Shown piece after piece: positions 9,057 through 17,729 of a stretch of DNA of 64,000 bases. The notes below the pieces were generated by a model. The model was given only the letters and a program-made list of their open reading frames with translations, made no database searches and had not been told where the DNA came from. Made by a program: the position numbers and the translations under genes. Origin of the DNA: Caryophanales bacterium UBA2289 (lineage in GTDB: Bacteria > Bacillota_I > Bacilli_A > Izemoplasmatales > Hujiaoplasmataceae); contig DDWJ01000034.1 of NCBI GenBank assembly GCA_002345505.1, forward strand, positions 1 through 64,000. Reading direction: 5' to 3'. Positions within the stretch are counted from its first letter, which is position 1; each line of letters begins with the position of its first letter.

Positions 9057-9091
9057 ATAGTAATTATATTACTATTAGGTAATGATGTCAA
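9057..9091 (-). promoter_or_regulatory. consensus promoter with palindromic operator for the HMA gene
   Basis: On the minus strand TTGACA (9086-9091) and TATAAT (9063-9068) are exactly 17 bases apart. The -10 lies inside a perfect inverted repeat, ATAGTAAT-TAT-ATTACTAT on the plus strand (9057-9075). A dimeric repressor bound there would block the -10. Promoter and palindrome are seen directly; regulation by a metal sensor is inference from the gene it controls. Confidence 0.8.
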
Positions 9092-9110
9092 TTAAGTAAC
9101 CCCTAGAAAT

Positions 9111-9132
9111 AAAAAAATCAGCCTAAGCTGAT
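9111..9132 (-). terminator. terminator of tRNA-Tyr
   Basis: ATCAGC pairs with GCTGAT around CTAA. On the minus strand it is followed by seven T, right after the tRNA 3' end. Confidence 0.85.
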
Positions 9133-9137
9133 AATAG

Positions 9138-9222
9138 TGGTGGAGGGGGACGGTTTCGAACCGCCGAACCCGATGGGAGCAGATTTACAGTCTGCCGCGT
9201 TTAGCCACTTCGCTACCCCTCC
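9138..9222 (-). tRNA. tRNA-Tyr (anticodon GUA)
   Basis: Acceptor GGAGGGG pairs with CCCCTCC. The anticodon loop CTGTAAA gives GUA, and a long class II variable arm (CTCCCATCGGG) fits tRNA-Tyr. The discriminator is A and CCA is encoded. Single gene with its own promoter and terminator. Confidence 0.96.
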
Positions 9223-9242
9223 GTAATATTTTTCGCTATTAC

Positions 9243-9271
9243 ATTATAACAAAACAATATTTAAATTGCAA
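9243..9271 (-). promoter_or_regulatory. promoter of tRNA-Tyr
   Basis: On the minus strand TTGCAA (9266-9271), 17 bases, then TATAAT (9243-9248), about 21 bases ahead of the tRNA 5' end. Confidence 0.75.
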
Positions 9272-9330
9272 CTATATTTTTCGGTAATATTTGCATCCAA
9301 TAATTTTTACTGTAAATATCATTCAATCAA

Positions 9331-9359
9331 TTATAAAAGACATAATATTGTGATATAAT
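9331..9359 (+). promoter_or_regulatory. possible promoter of mgsA
   Basis: TATAAT at 9354-9359 with TG one base upstream (extended -10). The -35 position (TTATAA, 9331-9336) is poor. It lies 30 bases ahead of the mgsA ATG, which has GAGGAG as ribosome binding site. Confidence 0.55.
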
Positions 9360-9389
9360 CTAATCAGTTAAAATAGAGGAGATATAAAT

Positions 9390-9752
9390 ATGATTATAGC
9401 ATTGATTGCTCATGATAAAATGAAATCAGAAATCATTGATTTCGCGAAGAAATATCGCGAAACTCTTAAAAAGCACACTTTGGTAGCTACCGGTACTACC
9501 GGTCACAAAATAATTGAAGCAACCGGTTTGAATATCACTTGTTTTAGATCTGGTCCATTAGGTGGAGATCAAGAGATTGGTGCAGCTGTTGCTAATGGTA
9601 AAATTGATTTAATCTTTTTCTTCCGTGACCCACTTACAGCCCAGCCACACGAACCTGATGTGTCTGCACTTTTAAGACTATCTGACGTATATAAAATACC
9701 ACTAGCAACCAATATTTCAACAGCTGAATTAATGGTTCACTCTTTACATTAA
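9390..9752 (+). CDS. mgsA: methylglyoxal synthase
   Basis: 120 residues. It converts dihydroxyacetone phosphate to methylglyoxal and phosphate, a bypass that frees phosphate when triose phosphates accumulate. The family's marks are all present: ALIAHDKMK at the start, ATGTTG at about 33-38, SGPLGGDQEIGA and FFRDPLTAQPHEPDVSALLR. It is a single-gene unit on the plus strand and ends in a terminator shared with the opposite gene. Confidence 0.96.
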   Translation: MIIALIAHDKMKSEIIDFAKKYRETLKKHTLVATGTTGHKIIEATGLNITCFRSGPLGGDQEIGAAVANGKIDLIFFFRDPLTAQPHEPDVSALLRLSDVYKIPLATNISTAELMVHSLH

Positions 9753-9779
9753 AAGCTCTCTTAAACAGAGAGCTTTTTA
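9751..9779. terminator. bidirectional terminator between mgsA and the phosphodiesterase gene
   Basis: AAAAGCTCTC pairs with GAGAGCTTTT around 7 bases, with T runs in both directions. The last codons and the stop (9761-9763) of the minus-strand gene lie inside this hairpin, so the coding end doubles as the terminator. Confidence 0.9.
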
Positions 9780-10888
9780 CTTAATAATATTAAAGGTATC
9801 ATCATTTCATCTTTTAATAAACCGGCATGAGTAGCCTTATGAACATGTCCTGCGTTTTGCAATCTAAAACTGTACTTATCAATAGCTATTGCGAAGAAGT
9901 CTCCTAAAAAGCCTTGTGTTCTAGGGCTTTTTTTGCCTTTACCAAAGATTCCTGTTTCAATAAGTTCGTTGGTTTTATACAAAACAAACTTATCTTTGAA
10001 GTGTTTGTTGAAGATATTTTGGAATTCATCACGCTTGTCTTCTTTAACATAAAAAGCTGTAGCTCTAGCTTCAATAGATGGCTGATGAATAAGTAGTGAA
10101 GTAAGGTCAGTGTACTCCCAAAGATTAATTCCCTCAACATCAATCTGGCCATGATCAGCTGTGACAATCACTATAGTATCTTCAGGTAACTCGTTACTTA
10201 ATTTTATAAAGGCTTTATTTATTTCATTAATATGATTTTTTACAATCTCTGAAGTTGTACCATATTCGTGCAAGTAAGTATCAAGTTTATCCCAATAAGC
10301 ATAAATGAAATTGCTTTTGCCATTCTGAATTGTTTTCACAACTGTTTCAACCTGATCTAAGATAGTTTTATGTTCTTTAATTCTAAATTCAGGAAAAATC
10401 TCATGAGTTAATATATTTGGATTTTGCTTTTCAATACGTTCATAAATTTTAGTAATCTTTGCATATTTATCAGCAATATTATAACTAAACTTGTAATTTT
10501 CATTGTAATAATCTTGATTGAGGAAAAAGATAACATTTTTGTCTTCTTCTTTAACGTATTGCTGCCAACCAATCCAAGCTGTATGAGCTGGTGGAAATCC
10601 AGTAATAGCTGTTGTTGTAGCAGCTACTGTCGTTGATGGAAAAACAGTTGTTAAATCCTCAATATTTTTATTAAGTAAAAATTTTGATTCTTCCGGATGT
10701 TTTTCTAGTATTGCTGATCCCATGGCATCTACCAAATAGAAAACAACATTTTTATACTTACCATCCTCAAGCACTTTATCTAATAGTGGTAATGAAATAT
10801 ATTCAGTTTTCACTCCATAATATTTTAAAATAGAATTTGTCAAATTCAGCAATGAATGGCTGTAATCAGGAAACACAATGTTCGACAT
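9761..10888 (-). CDS. alkaline phosphatase superfamily phosphodiesterase (nucleotide pyrophosphatase-like)
   Basis: 375 residues from the ATG at 10888, which has AAAGGCGG upstream and lies one base after the MATE stop; an in-frame upstream start would add 20 residues inside the MATE gene. The metal-binding fold is visible: VFYLVDAMGS (first aspartate), FPSTTVAATTTAITGFPPAHTAW (nucleophile threonine) and IVTADHGQ (metal ligands). This is the type I phosphodiesterase/nucleotide pyrophosphatase pattern. No signal peptide is seen, so it is probably cytoplasmic. The substrate is unknown. Confidence 0.85.
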   Translation of the reverse strand: MSNIVFPDYSHSLLNLTNSILKYYGVKTEYISLPLLDKVLEDGKYKNVVFYLVDAMGSAILEKHPEESKFLLNKNIEDLTTVFPSTTVAATTTAITGFPPAHTAWIGWQQYVKEEDKNVIFFLNQDYYNENYKFSYNIADKYAKITKIYERIEKQNPNILTHEIFPEFRIKEHKTILDQVETVVKTIQNGKSNFIYAYWDKLDTYLHEYGTTSEIVKNHINEINKAFIKLSNELPEDTIVIVTADHGQIDVEGINLWEYTDLTSLLIHQPSIEARATAFYVKEDKRDEFQNIFNKHFKDKFVLYKTNELIETGIFGKGKKSPRTQGFLGDFFAIAIDKYSFRLQNAGHVHKATHAGLLKDEMMIPLILLSKKLSV

Positions 10889-10889
10889 A

Positions 10890-12284
10890 TTAGACCGCCT
10901 TTCTTGTTTTTGGTAAAAATTTAACTTTACTATATAAGAATGCACCAACTAAAGCTGCCAAAAAATTACTGATTAGCATTGCATACCAAATTCCCATCGG
11001 TCCTAAATCTGTATATCTATTAGCTAAAAGAATTAGAGGCAACCTCAAAACCCATAATCTAGTAATGGCCAAAACAAATGATTTCTTAGTCTCACCACTG
11101 CCTTGAAATGCTGATAAATACACTTGGAACAGCGCCATCAAAGGAAGGCCAATACCAATCCAAAAAACATATGTTTTAGCGTGAGCTATAGTTAAAACGT
11201 CCTCACTAAACAATTGAACTATAATCCCGCTGAAAGGTAGCAAAAATGAGATTCCTATAACCATCATCAAAACCGACATAATAATTCCTTGTCGAACAGA
11301 TTTCTTTGCTCTTGGCACATTCTCTGCACCAACATTTTGGGCAATATAAATTGCTACAATTGAAGAAACTGCAGATACCGGGAACATAACTAATGAACTT
11401 ATTCTATTACCAATAAAGAATGCTGCAGAAACATCTGTCCCATATGCATAAATTAAAGAGTTTAATATTACAAATCCTACCGCTTGTATCGATTGACCAG
11501 CTGAAGCTGGTATTCCGATATCAAATATATCTTTTACGATTGTTTTATTCAAATGTTTGATATTGAAATTGACAGTTAAACTCTTCTTAGATCTTAATAA
11601 AAAGAATATAACAGCTGGAGTTATAGCAATATGAGCTAAAACAGTAGATAGAGCGGCTCCAGTTACACCCATATTGAATGTTAAAACCAATAAAGGAGTA
11701 AGGATAATATTTAAAATAATGCCAATTGCATTAATGATAACTGGCGTTACAGTATCTCCAGTAGCTCTTCTCACGGCTTCAAATGCAAATATCAAGAAAA
11801 GTATCGGTAGTTCAAAACTTCTAATACGTAAATATGTAATTGCGAAAGTTAAATCTGAGCCTTCAGCACCCATTAGTTTAAGTATATATGGCGCTAATGA
11901 AAAAGCTGCTATTGTGAATAATACTCCTAAAAACAAAGCTATAAAAACAGTATTATTGGAATATTTTTTAGCTGTTTCATAGTCGCCTTTACCAACATAT
12001 TGACCGATTAAAGCATTACCAGCAACACTTAAACCCATCCCAAAAGATATAAATATAAAGAATATTGGCCATGTCAAAGCTACTGCACTTTGCATTGATG
12101 TCGCTAATGATGTTCCAGCTTCAGTAGTTCCATCTACCATACCCAAGAAAATTCCATCGACTATATCATGCAAGGTTTTCAATATATTTACTAAAAACAC
12201 TGGAAAGCTTAGATAGATAATGCCTTTCCAGATTGGATCTTTGTATAAAATTAATTCGGTCTTCTTGTCTAAACCTGTATTCAT
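10890..12284 (-). CDS. MATE family efflux transporter
   Basis: 464 residues with twelve hydrophobic segments, the usual MATE size and layout. The two homologous halves begin at about residues 20 and 240. It would export cationic compounds or metabolites in exchange for Na+ or H+. Marks include IVDGIFLGMVDG early and ALIGQYVGKGDYETAK after the second helix. It is translated with the phosphodiesterase gene downstream (1-base gap). The substrate cannot be told from sequence. Confidence 0.92.
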   Translation of the reverse strand: MNTGLDKKTELILYKDPIWKGIIYLSFPVFLVNILKTLHDIVDGIFLGMVDGTTEAGTSLATSMQSAVALTWPIFFIFISFGMGLSVAGNALIGQYVGKGDYETAKKYSNNTVFIALFLGVLFTIAAFSLAPYILKLMGAEGSDLTFAITYLRIRSFELPILFLIFAFEAVRRATGDTVTPVIINAIGIILNIILTPLLVLTFNMGVTGAALSTVLAHIAITPAVIFFLLRSKKSLTVNFNIKHLNKTIVKDIFDIGIPASAGQSIQAVGFVILNSLIYAYGTDVSAAFFIGNRISSLVMFPVSAVSSIVAIYIAQNVGAENVPRAKKSVRQGIIMSVLMMVIGISFLLPFSGIIVQLFSEDVLTIAHAKTYVFWIGIGLPLMALFQVYLSAFQGSGETKKSFVLAITRLWVLRLPLILLANRYTDLGPMGIWYAMLISNFLAALVGAFLYSKVKFLPKTRKAV

Positions 12285-12293
12285 AATTTCACC

Positions 12294-12332
12294 TAAAAAA
12301 GAATTGTGGCGTACTGTAAATCAGTACGCCAC
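12294..12332 (-). terminator. terminator of the tRNA-Val/tRNA-Thr unit
   Basis: An 11-bp stem, GTGGCGTACTG with CAGTACGCCAC, around 5 bases. On the minus strand it is followed by AATTCTTTTTT. It ends just before the MATE start, so MATE must use another promoter or read-through. Confidence 0.85.
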
Positions 12333-12362
12333 TTGTAATGCATATAGCATTTTTAGTTTGAG

Positions 12363-12439
<77 letters not shown>

Positions 12440-12440
12440 A

Positions 12441-12516
12441 TGGTGGAGATTGACGGGCTCGAACCGCCGACCCTCTGCTTGTAAGGCAGATGCTCTCCCA
12501 GCTGAGCTAAACCTCC
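12441..12516 (-). tRNA. tRNA-Val (anticodon UAC)
   Basis: Acceptor GGAGGTT pairs with AATCTCC (one G-U). The stem TCTGC/GCAGA holds loop CTTACAA with anticodon TAC. CCA is encoded. One base separates it from tRNA-Thr. Confidence 0.96.
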
Positions 12517-12535
12517 ATTTTTCACTCGCATAAAG

Positions 12536-12564
12536 ATTTTACTATTTATTAGTTTTATTGTCAA
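12536..12564 (-). promoter_or_regulatory. promoter of tRNA-Val/tRNA-Thr
   Basis: On the minus strand TTGACA (12559-12564), 17 bases, TAAAAT (12536-12541), about 20 bases ahead of tRNA-Val. It lies just after the citXG stop codon. Confidence 0.78.
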
Positions 12565-12584
12565 GAAAAAAAATTCAATTTTTT

Positions 12585-13865
12585 TTAAATTTTAGGAATA
12601 TTATTATCTATGAAAATATTAATACCGAGATTGTCTATTTTCTTCAAAAAGACTGAAACAACTAACAAGTCGGCACTACCTCCAAAACTAAGATTATTTC
12701 CTATGCAAAAATCATTTAATAAATTGATTTGTTCGTTAGAATTTAGATCTAATTTACTGAACATTTTTTTTACGCTATTATATAGATTAATATCTTTTGC
12801 TCTCTTTAATAAAGTTGTATCTTCAATATGTATTATATAGTATACCAATAATTCTAATAAAGTTTTTGAATTAAAATTTCTCAACAAGTTTATACCATTT
12901 TGGACATTTTTAAATCCGCTAAGAGCCTCACCTCTTATGCCAAATATTCCAAATTTTCTATAAGCCATGTCTCCAAAACTTTGACTATCGAAATTATAAT
13001 CTTTCACTAAATCTTGAGCTATGTTTTTTGAAATTGTAAATATATTATCATAAGAATATCTTGAGATTTTAATTGCATACGCAGAAATAACTATTCCTAA
13101 ATTAAATATCAAGCCCTTGTAACAGTTGATACCACCAGTGGCTTTAAACATATCTGTTTCAGCGCTTTTTCCAATATTTTTTAAACTTTCAAGTAAACTC
13201 TTATTATAATTTCTTTCTAAGCTTTTAAAAAATAGTCCTATTATTTTTGGCTTAATCGCATTCTTCGCTTTTATCATCAAATCATAGTTCATATCCGGAT
13301 GACTCCCACTTGAATTAGGTGTCACTAAACCGAATTTCGGATCTAAATTCAATTCTGCGAGTATACTCTCATCAATCATTTCATCTAATTTATGATAGTA
13401 ATAATCTTTGGTTTCTTTCTCAATAATATCTATAATCTCATGAGATGAATGTTTGTTAATTTTCATACAGTTAAAAGCAATGTCATTGCATATCAAGCAT
13501 TTTCTTTTTTTATTTCTAGCTGAGCTTCCTTGAGTGTTATATACGTCAATATCAACAAATCTTCCTAATGAATGTGTTTCTTCAATTTCTATACATTTAA
13601 GCTTGATATCTTTAGATATATCCTCTTTGAATAAAAAAAGAACAAAAGGACCGTCATTGTTATAATTATATGAATATTCTTCACATTTAAATTTAGAAAT
13701 TAAAAAAGAAAAAGCATTAATTAACAAATACGAAAGATAACTGTTTTTATCATTTCCAGGCATATTTGCCTTTAAAGAAACAACAGTCTTGTAATCATTC
13801 AAATATTTTTTAATCAATAGAGCTCTTTCTTCTCTACCTAATAGTATTTTTTCACTTTGATTCAT
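12585..13865 (-). CDS. citXG: fused CitX-CitG: holo-ACP synthase and triphosphoribosyl-dephospho-CoA synthase
   Basis: 426 residues with two domains. Residues about 1-165 match CitX, which attaches the prosthetic group to the lyase acyl carrier protein: GREERALLIKKYL, TVVSLKANMPGNDK, LGRFVDIDVYN, KRKCLICNDIAFNCMK. The rest matches CitG, which makes the 2'-triphosphoribosyl-3'-dephospho-CoA precursor: DPKFGLVTPNSSGSHPDMNY, ATGGINCYKGLIFNLG, SFGGSADLLVVSVFL. It would mature CitD, encoded upstream. CitX-CitG fusions are known elsewhere. Last gene of the operon; its start overlaps the citF end by 14 bases. Confidence 0.9.
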   Translation of the reverse strand: MNQSEKILLGREERALLIKKYLNDYKTVVSLKANMPGNDKNSYLSYLLINAFSFLISKFKCEEYSYNYNNDGPFVLFLFKEDISKDIKLKCIEIEETHSLGRFVDIDVYNTQGSSARNKKRKCLICNDIAFNCMKINKHSSHEIIDIIEKETKDYYYHKLDEMIDESILAELNLDPKFGLVTPNSSGSHPDMNYDLMIKAKNAIKPKIIGLFFKSLERNYNKSLLESLKNIGKSAETDMFKATGGINCYKGLIFNLGIVISAYAIKISRYSYDNIFTISKNIAQDLVKDYNFDSQSFGDMAYRKFGIFGIRGEALSGFKNVQNGINLLRNFNSKTLLELLVYYIIHIEDTTLLKRAKDINLYNSVKKMFSKLDLNSNEQINLLNDFCIGNNLSFGGSADLLVVSVFLKKIDNLGINIFIDNNIPKI

Positions 13866-15375
13866 AATTAATTTTTCTTAAACAGTCAATTATTGTTCCA
13901 TCACGATACTCTACATACCCTATGATCTTATCATCCGGAATTATTTGTTTTGGAACACCGGTGATTTTATACGTTAAATCCAACAAATCCTTAATACTAT
14001 ATATTGGAAACGGACTGTTCTTTAATTTATCTAATAAATCTTTTCTAAGCGGATTTATCGCAATTCCTCTTTCAGTGATTAAGATATCCACATCAGTCCC
14101 TGGGGTTGTAACTGTAGTTACTTTTTGCTTTATAATCGGAATTCTGGACTTAATAAGAGGAGATATTATTATCGTTACGTCAGCGCCATATGCAATATCT
14201 GCGTGACCACCGGAGCCACCAATTAAATTACCCATTGAATCGGTTGTTACATTTACGTTAAAATCTAAATCTATTTCTGTTGCGCCAAGAACAACAAAAT
14301 CTAATTTGTCACATATTGGATTTTTTTCAAAAGGATTTCCATACTCACTGGCTGACATCGCTATGTGGTTTTTATTCTTTGCAAAAGAATTTACTGCGTC
14401 CAAATCAAAGCATTGAACATCAAATAGATTCTTGAATAGACCGGCTTCTAGCATGTCAACATAAGCCTTTGTTATACCTCCTGAAGCAAATGAACCGACA
14501 ATATTATTTCTTTTCATAATTTCTTCAACAAATTTAACAACTGCAAGTGAAGTTTTTCCAGCTCCAGTTTGCATTGAAAAGTCATTTTTAATCAAACCTA
14601 AATAATCCAGTAAATTTGCACAATCTTTAGCAATCTTTAAACCAATCGGATCTTTGGTAATTTCAGTTGTTCCAGAAACAATTCCAGAACTTTCACCAAT
14701 TGAGTCTACAACTAAAACATAATCGACATATTCACTGTTAATTTGATGTTCTTTTAACTCATCAATCACATTGTCTGTAACAAGAACCACCTTTTTGGCA
14801 TATTCTAAATCACTAATACAATATCCTAAAGTTCCACATGCGCTTTTACCAATAGCTCCGTGTCCATTTCCAATTTTATCAACGGTTGGACAGGCGATGA
14901 AAGCTACATCAATAGGTAGATCTCCGCTTTCTATGGCTCTAGCTCTACCGCCATGGGTATTCATTATTAACTTCCCTTGTAAAAATCCTTTGCTTATAAG
15001 ATCAGCAACTTCACCATTTAAATAGTTTGTGTGAATATCGGTTACATTACCATTTTTTATTAGTTCACCAAGTTTTTTGTAACTAGGAAATATCGAACTA
15101 GGAGCGAAATGCATGTCAGTCAAATTTCTTCTTTGAACTTCTTCAGATACCAACTCTATAACTTTATCTCCGTTTCTTAAATGGTGATGAAAAGAAAGTG
15201 TCATTTTAGATGAGATATTCAATTCATCGAAAAGTAATTTCAATTCGTCGAAAAAAACAGTTTTAGACTGTTTCTTTTTTTTATCTATTAATGATCTTTT
15301 CTGATTCTTAAAGTCATCGCTTTTTACAAAAGCTTTAACATTGTCGGGAACTTCTCTTCCCACTCCATTAAGCAT
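13852..15375 (-). CDS. citF: citrate/citramalate lyase alpha subunit (acyl-ACP transferase)
   Basis: 507 residues, the normal CitF length. It exchanges acetyl on the carrier protein for the substrate acyl group. The start MLNGVGREVPDNVKAF is the family's N-terminus; SFHHHLRNGDKV, FAPSSIFPSYKKLGELIKNG, GHGAIGKSACGTLGYC and SGGHADIAYGADVTI follow in order. Lying directly behind methylaspartate ammonia-lyase, it most likely handles (S)-citramalate rather than citrate, as in the clostridial glutamate pathway. That is inference from context. Confidence 0.93.
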   Translation of the reverse strand: MLNGVGREVPDNVKAFVKSDDFKNQKRSLIDKKKKQSKTVFFDELKLLFDELNISSKMTLSFHHHLRNGDKVIELVSEEVQRRNLTDMHFAPSSIFPSYKKLGELIKNGNVTDIHTNYLNGEVADLISKGFLQGKLIMNTHGGRARAIESGDLPIDVAFIACPTVDKIGNGHGAIGKSACGTLGYCISDLEYAKKVVLVTDNVIDELKEHQINSEYVDYVLVVDSIGESSGIVSGTTEITKDPIGLKIAKDCANLLDYLGLIKNDFSMQTGAGKTSLAVVKFVEEIMKRNNIVGSFASGGITKAYVDMLEAGLFKNLFDVQCFDLDAVNSFAKNKNHIAMSASEYGNPFEKNPICDKLDFVVLGATEIDLDFNVNVTTDSMGNLIGGSGGHADIAYGADVTIIISPLIKSRIPIIKQKVTTVTTPGTDVDILITERGIAINPLRKDLLDKLKNSPFPIYSIKDLLDLTYKITGVPKQIIPDDKIIGYVEYRDGTIIDCLRKINYESK

Positions 15376-15385
15376 TTATAATCAC

Positions 15386-16234
15386 CTACATTAAATTAAA
15401 TAATTTAGCTTTTTCGATAATTTTCTTTGCTCTTTCGATAATTGGTTTATCAATCATCTTTCCTTTTAGCTGAAAAGCTCCAACATTAGGATTTGCTTGA
15501 TGAGCCTTAAAAACTTCTAATGCCCAATTAATTTCCTCATTACTCGGAGAGTAGATTCTGTTTACAGTTTCTAATTGATTGGGATGAATACAAGCTCTTG
15601 CTTTCATTCCTAAAGAGTTTGAAAAATCTGAATCTTTTTCTAAACCCAATAAATCATTAATGTTTGTAAAAGGCGTGTCTATTGCTATTAATTTATTAGC
15701 TGCGCATGCATAAATCACTTTTGATCTAGCATAAAATATCTCTTGATTAGTTTCGGTTCTTTTAATTTCTAAATCATTTGTTAAATCTTCAGCCCCTAAC
15801 AAAATCGCACAAAGCCTTTTGTTTTCGGCAAATTTATCAATTTCTGTTACGCCTCTAGCTGTTTCAACTAAAGCAATAATCTTAATTTCATCTAAATTGT
15901 TATTTAATAAAAAAGCATCTAAATACTCGTTTACTTCAATCATTGTTTTACTATCGACTTTAGGGATTAATAAGTAGTTAATCTTATTGGTTTTCAATAA
16001 ATCTAAATCTTTTTTAAACCAAACTGTATCTATTGAATTAACTCGCAAAACTATTTGCTTAGGTAACACTGAAGAAGTTGTTAAGTAGTTATGAACTAAA
16101 TTTCTAGCGTTGTCTTTTTCTTTTATGCTTATCGCATCTTCTAAGTCAATTATTATAGCATCAGCCAAAAATACATCAGCATTTTGCAACATTGATGGAT
16201 TATTCCCCGGAATGAAAAGCAAAGATCTAAACAT
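15386..16234 (-). CDS. citE: citrate/citramalate lyase beta subunit
   Basis: 282 residues. It cleaves the acyl-carrier-protein thioester of citramalate (or citrate) to acetyl-ACP plus pyruvate (or oxaloacetate). HpcH/HpaI-type TIM barrel marks: RSLLFIPGNNPSML, DAIIIDLEDAIS (metal ligand region), IALVETARGV, LLGAEDLTNDL, ARACIHPNQLETVN. The start overlaps the citD end by 8 bases, so the two are translated together. CitE-like proteins also occur alone, but CitD and CitF next door argue for a true lyase complex. Confidence 0.93.
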   Translation of the reverse strand: MFRSLLFIPGNNPSMLQNADVFLADAIIIDLEDAISIKEKDNARNLVHNYLTTSSVLPKQIVLRVNSIDTVWFKKDLDLLKTNKINYLLIPKVDSKTMIEVNEYLDAFLLNNNLDEIKIIALVETARGVTEIDKFAENKRLCAILLGAEDLTNDLEIKRTETNQEIFYARSKVIYACAANKLIAIDTPFTNINDLLGLEKDSDFSNSLGMKARACIHPNQLETVNRIYSPSNEEINWALEVFKAHQANPNVGAFQLKGKMIDKPIIERAKKIIEKAKLFNLM

Positions 16235-16481
16235 CTTCTCTCATCCTTTCGATAGCTGTTAGAAGTCGAGACTTAATTGTATAATCTAAAGCGCCTTTGT
16301 CTTCAACTATTACTTTGACATTATGCAATCCTTGTTCGTCAAGAGTATCTTCTACTACTTTTAAAATCTGATCATAAAAGAAGACTCCAACAATACTATT
16401 AATCTCGATTTTTCTTTTAACACTAGATTCAATTGTTATTAAGCAATCATTTGATTCCTTACTACCAGCAATTCCTTTCAT
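16227..16481 (-). CDS. citD: citrate/citramalate lyase acyl carrier protein (gamma subunit)
   Basis: 84 residues, slightly shorter than usual. The modified serine is probably S10 in GSKESNDCLITIE, aligned with the ES-x-D site of CitD proteins. DKGALDYTIKSRLLTAIERM is the conserved C-terminal half. It carries the phosphoribosyl-dephospho-CoA arm that CitXG would attach, and passes acyl groups between CitF and CitE. It is encoded 6 bases after the methylaspartate ammonia-lyase stop codon. Confidence 0.92.
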   Translation of the reverse strand: MKGIAGSKESNDCLITIESSVKRKIEINSIVGVFFYDQILKVVEDTLDEQGLHNVKVIVEDKGALDYTIKSRLLTAIERMREDV

Positions 16482-16487
16482 AAATTA

Positions 16488-17729
16488 TTACCTCTTTTTT
16501 GTTATTGCAATCACTCGATTCATTTCATTCTTTACTATCATGAAACCTGCATCAACACCCATTCCTGGTTTTGCTAAACATTGGTTAGCCATACATGCAA
16601 TAGCAATGTTAGTTGTTACTTCAGCGGAAATATTTGTTTCGTTACAAGTTCCTCCGCAATAACTTCCGATTCCAACTTTATTACAATATATAATTGCTTC
16701 ACAAATATTATTTACTCCACCTAAATCAGGAGTTTTAATTTGAAGCATATGTCCGGCTTTTCTATCCGCAAAATCAATAACATCTTCTAAAGTATTACAC
16801 CATTCGTCTGCGACAATTTCAACTTTAGAATTTAAATCATCTAATTTTTTTGTAATTTCTGCTAAATAATAAATTGTATCTTCCTTGTTACCGGCATCAA
16901 CTGGACCTTCAATTCGCAATCTAAAAGGAAGTGCAGTTTTTTCTAATACTAAAAGATAATCCACAATCTTATCGACATCGTTATTAAATGCAATTCCAAT
17001 TGTTCCGTAAACATCAATATGTAAAACCGGTTCATAATCTTCTCTATTTCTATGTTTGATTATTCTATTTCTTAACCAATTAACATATTCTCTTAGAAGC
17101 TCACCGTTTCTTCCCAACTTCTTTTCAACATTATTGATTAGAGCGTGCGGTAAAACATCCGCTTCTTTGATAATCATTTTATCAACATTGTCATAGCGAT
17201 CATCACCGCTTTGTGTAAATACTGGTACTTTATCATATGTTTTTTCAACTATATTATACTCTTTTCTGACTACTTCCGCCATAGTTAGCTTATTAACTTT
17301 GGCTACTGCAGAAAGGAAAGCTTGAGTCAAACCGTATCTGATTGCTGTATGTAATTTCTTACCATTTAGTATCATTCGATCAAATTTTTCCGCTAAAGGT
17401 CTAAATTCATTCATATCTAATCCGATTAACATCGGTACAATATTTTCTTCTAGGAATGGAATATAATTATCTGCTAAAAACAAAGGATCTCTACCACCAG
17501 TTCCTGAATATTGAACGGCTGCACAGTCGCCAACTCCAACTTCTCCATTTTCTAAAATCAACTGAATCGAAATTGCTTCTCCTCTTTGTCTAATTGATGA
17601 AAACCCTTCTATTTCGGGCGTTCCTACATAAAAGAAGCCATCGTTAACGGCTCCATTTTTAATTGCTTTTTGATCATCAAAGAAAAATCCTGTGTATGAT
17701 TTTGATAATACTACGTCGATTATTTTCAT
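16488..17729 (-). CDS. mal: methylaspartate ammonia-lyase
   Basis: 413 residues, the normal length. It eliminates ammonia from (2S,3S)-3-methylaspartate to give mesaconate, the second step of this glutamate fermentation. Enolase-superfamily marks are visible: HIDVYGTIG (first metal aspartate), RIEGPVDAG, IVADEWCN (further metal ligands), LQIKTPDLGGVNN (the catalytic lysine, K331 in the clostridial enzyme) and SYCGGTCNETNIS. Its ATG overlaps the glmE stop codon by one base (TAATG). Mesaconase, the next step, is not in the window. Confidence 0.97.
   Translation of the reverse strand: MKIIDVVLSKSYTGFFFDDQKAIKNGAVNDGFFYVGTPEIEGFSSIRQRGEAISIQLILENGEVGVGDCAAVQYSGTGGRDPLFLADNYIPFLEENIVPMLIGLDMNEFRPLAEKFDRMILNGKKLHTAIRYGLTQAFLSAVAKVNKLTMAEVVRKEYNIVEKTYDKVPVFTQSGDDRYDNVDKMIIKEADVLPHALINNVEKKLGRNGELLREYVNWLRNRIIKHRNREDYEPVLHIDVYGTIGIAFNNDVDKIVDYLLVLEKTALPFRLRIEGPVDAGNKEDTIYYLAEITKKLDDLNSKVEIVADEWCNTLEDVIDFADRKAGHMLQIKTPDLGGVNNICEAIIYCNKVGIGSYCGGTCNETNISAEVTTNIAIACMANQCLAKPGMGVDAGFMIVKNEMNRVIAITKKR

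Noticed and set aside
12585..16481. Citrate fermentation by citrate lyase.
   Set aside because: No citrate carrier, oxaloacetate decarboxylase or citC lies nearby, and the genes directly follow mal. Citramalate is the more likely substrate, though citrate cannot be ruled out.
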